DNA of 64,000 nt, from assembly GCA_030789695.1 (NCBI GenBank), contig CM061134.1:65609481-65673480 (forward strand), in the 5' to 3' direction. The notes beneath the pieces were generated by a model. That model was not told the DNA's origin, ran no database searches, and was given only the letters and a program-made list of their open reading frames with translations. Positions 36,422 through 46,833 of the stretch are shown here, piece by piece. The DNA comes from Scilla litardierei. Lineage: Eukaryota > Streptophyta > Magnoliopsida > Asparagales > Asparagaceae. The first letter of the stretch is position 1, and each line of letters begins with the position of its first letter. The position numbers and the translations under genes were made by a program.

Positions 36422-38157
36422 TGTAATGCCCTACAAGCTACTACACAAGTACTAGAGGGGGGTGAATAGTACTTTAAAAATAACAAGGAGTATAATTCCT
36501 AATTATCGTGCAAACAACTACCAAATCAATTTGCGGAAGCTTAAATTGAATACAACAACAAAATTAACAATGCTAACAATAGATGTTACTGGGTTCGGAT
36601 CCACCCAAGTCTCTCCGACTTGTTTCCGGTGATCCTACGTCCCAACCACCCGGATCCCCTCCGGATACTTGAGTTAGAAACCCTAACTCAAGATTTCCAC
36701 TATGAAATACTTGTGAAAAACATCCACAAGTCAAATCATACAAAATGTAATTTGTGACTCCCACAACCCGGGATCACAACCACACTCTCACAACCGAGAG
36801 TGAAACTTACAATATGAAATTGAAATGAAATAAGAAACTTCTTACCGACAAAATACCTATGCCTTGAGTAATGCTTACGAATTAGGACAAGGATGATTTT
36901 GAGGAAGAAGTGGCACCAAACCCTAGCTCCAAGATGTAGATCAGCGATGGAGAGCTATAGGGAAGTTGGTGACCTAGAATCAAGCACTTGGCTTGGAAGG
37001 CTTCACACTCAATGAATCTCTCTTTGGAAGTAAGAGTGAGGAAAGATTATTGAATGGAATGAATGAGCTTTGAATGAGCTTGGAAAGATTTCTCTTGATC
37101 TCTAAACTTGCAATAATATCAGCCTTGGCTGCAATGAATGTAGCCCAACAAGTATATATAGGATAGAGGAGAGAGAGAGAGAAAAACGTTTCAATTAAAG
37201 CTCCAACGGCTCTTTTCTGAACCCAGTTAGTCGGTCAAAGAACAACTACCGACTGACTAGTTCATCAACTAGTCGGTCGGTCACATAACGTATACCGACT
37301 AATGAGTGAACATAGAAAAGAAAGAATTTCAGACCTAGAAATCTAGTCGGTCCAAGAAGACTTTCTGACCGACTAGTTTCACAACTAGTCGGTCGGTCAG
37401 TGAACTTAGACCGACTAAGAGTCAAAAACAAATAGTCTGAATACAAATAGATTTAGTCGGTCCAAGAACAAATGTTGACCGACTATATTATCAACTAGTC
37501 GGTCACCAATCGTTCTTAGACCGACTAACGATAAACAGTAGCTCAGGAGAAAAATTAGCATGTACAGTAAAGCTTAACTAGTCGGTCAAAGAAGCATCAC
37601 TGACGGACTAGTTCACAAACTAGTCGGTCGGTGAGTCAACGTAGACCGACTAACTGTAAACAGTAAAGTGCATGAAATTAAGGAAGCAAACTAGTCGGTC
37701 CAAGAAGCTTTGCCGACCGACTAGATCACCATCTAGTCGGTCAGTTCTTCTTCTTGAACCAACTAACATGCACAAGAAATCCGAATCGAAGCGCGATGCT
37801 TCGAGGAAGTTAGAGTGGACTTCTACTAAGATCCTAGAGCTAAGATATGAGCGTTATGAAGATAGAAATGTAAGATATACTCAAGGCTTAACATTCTATA
37901 GAACGAAGCTAAAAGACTATAAATAAAACCTTAGTCTAGAGCTTCGATCAAATCTTCATGACTTCCAAAACGGTCCAAAAGCTTCAACGAGGCTTTAGGC
38001 ATAGAATACGAGCTTTGAGAAGTCTTGAGATGTCGCTTTGAATGTTCTCGTGAATTTGGCGACGATCTCCATAACTACGCTCACAAATTGTTAGTACATG
38101 AATTATTTATGTTTGCTCATCATCCAAAACCAAATCTGGGGAGTCCAATACTCAACA
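36422..38157 (-). repeat. 5' LTR of element E (1736 bp)
   Basis: It is nearly identical to 25762-27494 and carries the same palindrome array (about 37225-37745). The ttcacccccctctagt-type block near its end is typical of copia LTRs. Confidence 0.92.
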
Positions 38158-38371
38158 GTATTTTGGTCATTTTACAAGATGCATGCTTATCTCTTGGTGG
38201 GTTCTAGAGTTAGATATTTCTAAGGAATCTTCTCCTTTCTTCTTTACCTTTCTTCTCTTTTCTCCATTCATTTTCTTTTCATCCTATTCCACTCATCTCG
38301 GCCGGCCACACTACCCCCATTTACTCCATTTTTTTAACTCAAAACACTAATTAATTCCTCCTAAAATCATG

Positions 38372-41112
38372 TGTAACGCCATGTTCCCCAGGATATCCCA
38401 AGAAGCGAGTGTTACGAAATGAAAAGAGAATTACAATACGAATACACTAGCAGGCCCACTGTGCACGTGCTGGGCAATACACGTAATGCTCCACAGATAG
38501 AATTACAACACAAGGGTACAATAGACAAATAAATCATCTTTCATATTAATTATAAACAAAGTTCATTTACAACTTTACATACAACATCCCAATATACAAC
38601 ATATACACCCACTCGCAAATACAACACCAAGATAACTCTCTTATACATACAACCCTCCAACTACCCAAAGCCTCCAACTCCAACTCCGAGAATCACCAAC
38701 AACCTGCTACCTGAAAAATATCAACGGGGACACGTCACAGCGTGACCTAGTAGGAATAGCCAACTCCCACTAGTATGTTATTTATGAAAATGTAACTACT
38801 TTACATGAAACCATGCAAGGTACAAATGAAACATGGATAAGCGAAGGGGATCATACTACAACATTTGAACATGGCATTAAAGATTAGCAATGACAACTAC
38901 TTTACTCGTACTCCATAGCATGAGGCAACTAACAATAGACATCAAGCATCAAATTGAAACATAGAGCGAGATATAAGAGCAACATAATTGAAGTGAGTTA
39001 TAACATTATTCCACAATACAAATGAGAGTTTTGAATACAAGAGGGTCTCTCATGGCTATGGGACAATAGCCTTATACATGCATGGTTCACGGGTCCTCAT
39101 GGCATGCCTTCATGTAAAAATATTTAATTCACATTTCCAACACATCATAGCCAACATCGTAACAAGGTGTCATGCACATCGTGCCATGCCCACCATACCA
39201 CCACAACTCATACCACATTGCCACCAACATGAATGCCTGCCATGTCCACCTCATTCCTCCCACCATGTATAACAACCAAGGTCCCACATTCATGTTACAA
39301 ACAAGTCTAAAAACATTAGTCAACATTTTGGTATTCTCATCTCCTCTTTCATTTCAACTCTCTTTTTCATTAAGCCCCACAATTTTCCAACCACCTCATG
39401 GCCAAATTTAATTGGCAACTATTCTTCCTCATAAAATGAGGAGAACACAACTTTAATATCAACATCTCAACATTGCCAAAAAGTTAGTAACTTAACACAT
39501 GATTCTTAATATATGGCCAACTTAAACATGGTTATTTCATCCAACTAAAACATTCAAATAATGACATGTGTATCAAACTTTTGATAAAGATAACAACTTG
39601 CATAAAAGAGAACAACCTGCAATTAGAACAATAAAGATTACAACTTTCCCACTTAGATTAACAAATGAAGTGAACTAACAACACAAAGTCTTCATCTTTC
39701 TCATTACTTTTTATTAAAGATGGCATCTTGCATGAAAAAGAGGACAACTTGCATGAAAATGAGTGCAATTTGCATATAATACAAGAAAGATCATAACTTT
39801 CCAAGTGAATTAACAAATATGATGAACTAACAACACAAAGACATCATCTTTTCCATTAATCCCAAATAAAGATAGCGTCTTGGCAACTATTACCCAACAA
39901 ACTAGCAAGAAGCTAAATTTAACATCACATAATCATAAAAAGGCTATATTTAATTAAGGGATGCAATAATACAATAGGATGCGATCTTTAATTTAAGATG
40001 CCATGCAAATAACATACTAGAAAGGGTTGGCTTTCCTACCTCATATGAAGCTTGATTACGCCTCCAAAACTTCATCTTTAAACTCAATTTATTCATCATT
40101 TCCTTTTCTTCTCTTTCATTTAACACCTTCTCCTTAATTCTCTCCTTCCATCACTCCTCCTTCCTTCTTTTCTCTCCTTTCCTTTTTTTTTGTGTAAGAG
40201 TAAATTTCGGCCCCCCTCCATAAGGAAAGAAATGAAGAAAAAGGAAATGAAAAGAAAAAGAAAAGGAAAGAAAGAGAATGGTCTAGAATAATGAGAAATA
40301 ATTAAAAGAGAGAGATATTTCTTCTAAGGTTTTCCTTTATTTACAAGATTGCCATTCTCTACACTCTTCTCTTTTACTCTACACACAACCCAACCTTAAT
40401 TACAAGTATGCCATCCCTACACATGGCATGCTACTACACACCAACTCCTAAAATCTTAATTACAAGAGTGCCATCCTCAACACTCTTAACTCTAAAAACT
40501 CAAGCCCAAAGCATGGCCCAACAACCCACTAGCTAATAAAATTAGCTAAGGCCCAAAGAATAATAATAATACCAACCACTCCAATCCAATAATAATACTA
40601 ACCAAACAATACCAATAATTACAACCATAATAATACCAACAACAACAATACTACTAATACCACCACTAACCCCACAACAACAATACTAATGACAACCTAA
40701 TAATAATAATACATGCTACTATCATTAATAATACATCACTACCAATACACAAGGCCATCCCAAATAGTACTTAGCACTAGCAACTATAACAAATACTTCA
40801 CTAATAGCACTTAGTACTAATACTCCATGCATCACCATATTAGCCAATAATCATTCACCAATATTCTTATACCAATATTCATACATAACTCCATAGGATT
40901 ATACATTCACCTAGCCAGGTATTATTCATACATCACCAACACCATATCAACCAAGATTTATATACTCACATACAAATATTTATTACCAACATCCAATTCA
41001 ATTATCCAATACAAAACAATTAGTCATGCATACATATATGTATTCACCCAAATATACATACATAAATACATATACGTATTGATCCAAGTATTACACACAT
41101 ATGTGCATTACA
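38372..41112 (-). mobile_element. Element F: solo LTR (2741 bp) inside element D
   Basis: On the plus strand it begins TGTAACGCC and ends CATTACA, and is flanked by tcatg (38367-38371 and 41113-41117). There is no internal region. On the minus strand a ttttcag-gtagcag block near 38710 matches a block near the 3' end of the C-family LTRs, which suggests minus orientation and a related family, probably Ty3/gypsy. The region is AT-rich with acaata repeats near 40560-40720. No coding region is seen. Confidence 0.85.
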
Positions 41113-42834
41113 TCATGAGACACAAGTGGTTGCAAGATAGAAGAAGGTGGAGAAGAAAGAAGAGGAGAAAAGGAGGAAAATTCAAGCTTTTGAGGTAGGA
41201 ACTCTCTTGGTTTGGAATTGCATCAAATTAATTTTGCTAATATGTTTTTATAGATTTTTTATCCAATATGTGATGAGGATAATCAATTTTTACATGCTAT
41301 GGCTCAGTTTCACGATTTCCCTTTGAAATTCTTAGCAAAGTCATCTCCTTTTGAAATTCAGAAATCTTAATGTCTGATTTTTTCTTTATTGTGGTTACTG
41401 TAGCTCGAATTAGGATTCGAAAAAAATATGAGCTTGTAGATCTTGAAGTTCTACCCCAAAATCATATAAAGTTTGTCATAGTTTCAATTCAGAAATTAGG
41501 AGCAATAAATCCATCTTTACAACATGTCTGTTTGATTTTCAGTGCTGACACAGTTTAGTAAAATTGGCCTAGACACCTGCCCACATCATGAAAATTTATG
41601 ATCTTGGTCTTGTTGGAAATTTAACAAGTTTTTCTAAAAATTCACCAGAGTTCTTATATGTTGAATTTCTGGCTCTAACATGCCCAAAATTGACTTCCAA
41701 TACAAACCCTAAAATCTGTCTGAAAAACAGATTTGACACACTTCACCAATTAATTCACCATAAATCATATACTTAATATTTGTCCATGAAATTTTATTGG
41801 TGAATCAAGAACTAACATATATATAACTTTCTTTTGGGACATTTTGTCAAATTAGCAATAAGATCTGATGATATATGCCCATGTATTGGTAACTTCTACA
41901 AATTCTTGCAAGCTGAATGGTTAAGTGATGTTGTATATTGTTGTTATTCCACTCATTATGGCACATGATTATTGTTTTTACATGTAAACTAGATTAATTG
42001 TATGGCATGCCAATTGATCTGCTAATGTGCTTATGGATACGCACGTCACGCTCACCACGTGTTTGTGAAAATGCCTGAATGAAGGTAAATGCCAGAAATG
42101 TTATAAATGCTCAATCATATGGATATGAACTGAGATTTGATATGAAATTGTAATATTGGGAGCATGTCATGCTTGGTACCATATGTGATGTGATGATGGG
42201 TTGATGAATACAATGGAGGGCATGACACTTCAGTGCATGACCCACGTTGATATGAATATGAAATGTGACGCTATACAACATGACTCCTTCATTACTAAAA
42301 TGATGCAATGAAACTCCTGGATGTCTCAGTCCTCTCTAATGAGGGTGAGTTAGAAAAGCCCGGGTTTTAGCTGGGATTTGAGTAAACTGTGGGTATGAGG
42401 CCTGGACTGAGAAGTTGGGGAAAGTGATTAAGTGATATGTGGAGTTTATACCCACTCGCCTTTACCGGGAGTGGAGGGGATTTTTATACCCACTCGCCTT
42501 TACCGGGAGTGGAGGGGAAGATGGCATACGGAGGTTGTGATATGAGCCTCACTCCTGCCAGGGACGGTGGAGCTGAGAGGCCCGACGTACAGTGCCCGTG
42601 CCCACTGCGTCATGTGCTATTTCACCCCAAATTTGGGGTGAAGTCCAGGTCCTGGTATCACACAGTTTACCCAAGTTCCAATTAACTCAATTATGAAATA
42701 ATAACATAAGAATTGCGTGTTACTTCTACTGCTGGAAGCACTTCCCCTTCCCTTTGCCAGTTTCTTGGTGACTCTGTGTCATGCCTCAGGCACTTGCACT
42801 TATCTTATTAGATATTGGTTGCTTGAACACTTGT

Positions 42835-42858
42835 GTTATTATTATTATTATTATTATT
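42835..42858 (+). repeat. (TTA)n microsatellite
   Basis: A run of about eight att units inside element D; absent from the C LTRs. Confidence 0.85.
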
Positions 42859-44276
42859 CGTGCTAACCCTTTCTTGCAGTAACCCGACATGACCTCCTTG
42901 TTTAGCTATTTACTTTTCATTATAATACTTAGTTACATTTCTTATTTTTCTTGCATTGCCTCGTGGTTTGATAAACTTAGAATGGTATTCCAAATCCAAG
43001 TTGGTTCCTACTGGGGCACGCATTGACGTGCTCCTCCCCATTTTCAGGTATCAGGGTCAGCTTGGTTGGAGGTGACTTGGAGTTGGGTTCAGGGGTAGCA
43101 CTTGGAGTGAGCTGTCTTGTGGTGTGATATGGTTGTCTTGGGAGGTGGAGAATGACGGTGTATATGTAGTGGTGTACCTGGGTTATGTATATAAATGGAA
43201 GTTGTTATATATATGTTATGTTGTTGTTGTTCTATATTATTCATGAAGTTGTTTAATATTATTGTGGAGCTTCACTTGTACTATCTCAGCATATGCGCAG
43301 TGGCATGCTTGTTCAGTTTCTTCTTTCTCTCTCTTTTCCTTTCTCATCACCCTCACTCTTCAGGATACTTGGAAAAAAAATTTAGATGCCGGGTATTCTG
43401 GGGAACGGGGCGTGACAGTTAGGGGGGCTTGATCGCATGGAGAAGAGAGGGTGTGGGTTGATCGAAAATGAAGGGAAGATGGGTTCGATCGAAGGAGATG
43501 GGTTCGGGTTGTGATTGAGTGCGGGAGAGGGGAAGTTTCCTGAGAATGAAGAGGGAAGGGGTTAGGATTAAATATGGAATTAGGCATATGATTAACATTT
43601 AATTTAGTCAAAGTGTAATAACTTAGGGGGTTAGAAGCTTGACTACGTTTAGAAAAGATTAACCCACGTGATAAACCCGGGGCTGCTCAGTTTGGGGTAG
43701 GTGATGGAAATTAATTAATTAAAGTAATTAGTAAAACTTAGTTAGTAAAATAACAACTTGAAATTAGATTTTGCCCCTGGGATTAAACGACTCCCAAAAA
43801 TTACGAAAACATACCCACGGGTTTGTATCGTAGCGAGGATCACGATTACGAGATCCATTTTGGGGTTTGGCTTCAGAGATACTGGTTTTAGGCCAAAATA
43901 TTTAGGAAGCGGGTTTGCGGGTTCTCTATTGATTTGATTTCAGAAAATTACGAAATTAATGTGGAGAGCCCTAAATAATCATATAATGTTACCGTAGAAG
44001 TTTGAAAATGTTTTGATTATGTTTGTATAGAAAATAAATTCATTAAACCAAAACAGTAATAATTGAAAATGAATTTTAATCAAAATTGTTTAGAGATATT
44101 CGATGAAACCTGAACTTACTAAAATACTTCATAACTAGTCTGATACTTCAAAATATTTTTATAAGAAAATTTTGAAATCATAAAACTCTTGACGAACCAT
44201 TATAAAATAGTTGTAAAAAAATTGAAAATATGTTAAATACATAATTAGATGTGTTGATGAAAAACAGGTTATTACA

Positions 44277-44289
44277 TCCTACCCTCTTT
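44277..44289 (-). promoter_or_regulatory. Candidate polypurine tract of element A
   Basis: The minus strand reads aaagagggtagga, directly before TGTAATAACC, the start of the 3' LTR. Confidence 0.65.
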
Positions 44290-45679
44290 AAAATAATTTC
44301 GTCCTCGGAATTTAAAAAAACCTTTCTGAAACAAATAATTGATGTTATGAAGAATCTCAAGCGAATAAATGATAGAAAAATAGTAATCTAGTAAATCAGG
44401 TTGTAAATAACATGAATGTAATATTACAGCATCAAGAAAACAAGAGATGATATTTATGAATACATACTATTGACATCACCATAGCTTCTGTAACTAGTCC
44501 CGAAACCTAGTATCATCACCATAGGTCACTGACTTCTCAAATAGCCAAAATTATGATGAGATGATGGCATCACATGAAAATGAGGGTTATTATGATGACA
44601 ACATCTGTTCGAACTTGGAACTTTAGGTGATAAGCCAGTAGCAAGATATCTAAACCACATCAAAAGGAAGATCATACCGTTTAAAGCTTATTCTCGTGCT
44701 AATGGAACTAACAGAGTCTAGCTAAGGATGTCATTCATAACAAAGCATACAAAGGGGGCATCGACTAATCCATATGCTTTCGTGCTTTTACTCGTCACCA
44801 TCCAAAAACCAATGACATCAATTTCCATAATGGCCAACCACATGCTAACGTCCAAAACAACACCTTAAGGTAAGTACAAGGCCAACTCCCAAAGACAGCA
44901 CTCATTGCTAGCATTCCTTCCATCAATCTCCATAATATCACACAACAATGCAACACCCAAGCCCTCATCTAGAGCCAAGCACAAGGCCTACATCCAACTT
45001 CAACACCCAAGGCCAATATCATGCCAATAATCATCGCCATCACTCCTTCCGTAGACCAATACTTGATATTCACAACATCCAACATCACCCAATAAGTAAA
45101 CATCCAAAAACTCACTTTCCAGCACACCAGAAGGAGTAGACGCAAGAAGAAGCCTAAACGGGATCTCAACATGGGTGAGACCCAGGGCAGAAAGCCCAAA
45201 AGAATCCCAAGAACCGTAACTTCCCAAGATCTCATCCACATAGCGGTAGCAAGGGTGGCGGTAAGGGTTGTTGCTAAGCACAACAATCCCCAAAATCGTC
45301 GGTGGGCCATCGACGGCTGTCGGTCCATGGCGGATGCGACTACTCGATGTGGCGGGTGTCACCGGAATGGGATGGGGTAGGGAGATTGAGGCGAGAAGGG
45401 CTGGACTTGCAGGGAGAGAGGCAGGGTGGAGGAGTGGGAGTCGATACGGCGTTAGGGAAGCCACGGGATGGCTTGGTGAAGAAGAGAGGAGAGGTTTAAA
45501 AAGGGGACGCTGAAAGTCGTCGGTATGGTAGGCTAGGTTAGGCGGGACCGGGGCTCGAGGAGAGGATGATGACAAAGGCAATAATGAGGGGGAGGTGGTA
45601 TGCGAGAAAAGGTCGCAAACCCTTGAAAAATTGGTGCAAATGAAAACAGTGGAGGGAAGAAGAATACAAGCTCAAGAAA

Positions 45680-46316
45680 GACAAAGAAGAAGTAGCTGCT
45701 TACGATTGCACGTCTTGACTTGGATCTTCTACAAGTCTCCAACATCATTCTCAAATTCTTGGCAAGCTTCTAAGCGTCCTTCGAAAACGTCATTGAAGAG
45801 TACTACCACGAATGTGTCGAAACACTCGTAGAATACTTGGATTACAAGACTCGTGAATGCACGCGGGGCATTGACCACATCAACGACATCATCAAGTATT
45901 CATAGTCGTCATCGAAATGTCGTCTTTCAACTGGTACTATCTTCTCCTCCAACTTGTCTTGATCCTTCAAGTTGATCGAAATATAACCAGTGCGAGAAAA
46001 ATGACGTTCGTCCTTCACAATCTCCTCATTCAACGATCAATAGACGATACTCTTGTACCAAGATCCATTCTTCCAAGAGAACTCCAATGTTAGGTCGCAT
46101 CCATTTATTTTGCAACAAAACATTCAACTGAGCCTGAAGCTCAGGTGGTGTTTGTGCGTAAAGTGCCTCAGATATTAATTGGGTGTCTGACACCAAATCA
46201 AATGAAAACTCGAGGACGTGATCCAAAATAATCTTAAGAGAGTTATTCAGAAATACGTCCATGAGTTCTCGAATCATTTCAGCTTTACTTGGCTCAACTT
46301 CCATCACAGTTGTCAC
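45680..46316 (-). pseudogene. Decayed Ty3/gypsy reverse transcriptase fragment
   Basis: Read on the minus strand, 46316-46026 resembles the start of gypsy RT: an F-DLVSDTQLISEALY-like block for the usual IDLVPGTxPISxxPY, followed by a PPELQAQLNVLLQNKWMRPN-like block for the helix leading to G-F-I-RPS. After a frame change 46033-45842 continues with words matching FSKIDLRSGYHQ and YEFLVMPFGLTNAP in degraded form. Below that a TFVVVLFNDV-type stretch stands where FVVVYIDDI is expected, so the catalytic YxDD is lost. The protein is clearly not functional. It shows that element A descends from a Ty3/gypsy element and that it lies on the minus strand. Confidence 0.65.
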
Positions 46317-46833
46317 TGCCTCTAGAAGTCTGGCCTGATCTTCACTGGTCCTTCTGATCTGCTTCCGTTGTTGAACTTGAACTTCTGGTGATCGAAAATC
46401 GAATGCTACCCTCCTTAAAATAGACGTAGCTAGAGTATGGGTAAGCTAAGCACAACTATAAATACTCCAAAACTAAGAAGGACAATCGAGTGGCCATCAT
46501 CAACTGAAGGAAGGGTGATGAAGAAGAAGTGGGTACATAGTTCAACCTATGAAAAATCACTCTAACTGCTAGCAAAGGAGGTTACTAGGGAATGTATATC
46601 CAAAGAATGGAACACGAATTCTAGACAGGGGTTAAGAGTTCAACGAAGATGATGAGAATCAAGGAAGACCTAATAAAGATGGTAATAAGGATGCTTCACC
46701 CGTATATCCAATACATGTGAACACTCGAGACATCATGTACTCGAGGTTAATTTGAGTATTTTATATTGTACACCCTGATCTTGCTATATTGTTCATGAGG
46801 TAGTTAGCACGGACTTGTGTGGGCCACCAAACC

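Larger units (their letters stand above)
25762..38157 (-). mobile_element. Element E: full-length Sirevirus (Ty1/copia), 12.4 kb, minus strand
   Basis: It has LTRs of 1733 and 1736 bp, target duplication gtatt (25757-25761 and 38158-38162), an iMet-type primer site, gag, pol, an env-like third ORF and multiple polypurine tracts. The C-family LTRs keep the unoccupied site (gtatt at 16032-16036 and 22474-22478). The two LTRs differ by only a few substitutions and short indels by eye, so the insertion is young compared with A and C. Gag and pol are broken by frameshifts, while the third ORF is open. The order gag, pol, third ORF, polypurine block and palindrome-rich LTRs is the Sirevirus pattern. 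Confidence 0.95.
25303..43417 (+). mobile_element. Element D: solo LTR of the C family, split by elements E and F
   Basis: It begins TGTCATGCCC, ends GGGCGTGACA and is flanked by gttag (25298-25302 and 43418-43422). The LTR pieces 25303-25761, 38163-38371 and 41118-43417 add up to 2968 bp, in line with the C LTRs. No internal region or second LTR is present, as after LTR-LTR recombination. Only 300-305 bp of A's LTR separates it from element C. A 37-38-bp tandem duplication (about 42446-42520) is found here but not in the LTRs of C. Confidence 0.9.
10860..44276 (-). repeat. Left (3') LTR of element A, split by insertions B, C and D
   Basis: The LTR pieces are 10860-11304, 13423-15588, 25003-25302 and 43423-44276; together they make 3765 bp. 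Each piece is collinear with the right LTR. The right LTR has the unoccupied sites: ctgag 47271-47275 for B, ctcgg 49424-49428 for C, gttag 49724-49728 for D. Confidence 0.9.
44277..46833 (-). other. Internal region of element A
   Basis: At 2557 bp it is much shorter than an autonomous gypsy interior. It holds an RT relic (45680-46316, minus strand). The part from 44277 to about 45640 has no recognisable domain. On the minus strand the end next to the 3' LTR reads aaagagggtagga, the candidate polypurine tract. Confidence 0.75.

Noticed and set aside
45000..45581. 193-codon minus-strand frame in the interior of element A
   Set aside because: No domain recognised; Ser/Pro-rich composition and no support from context. 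It could be decayed element sequence, but not a gene I can defend.
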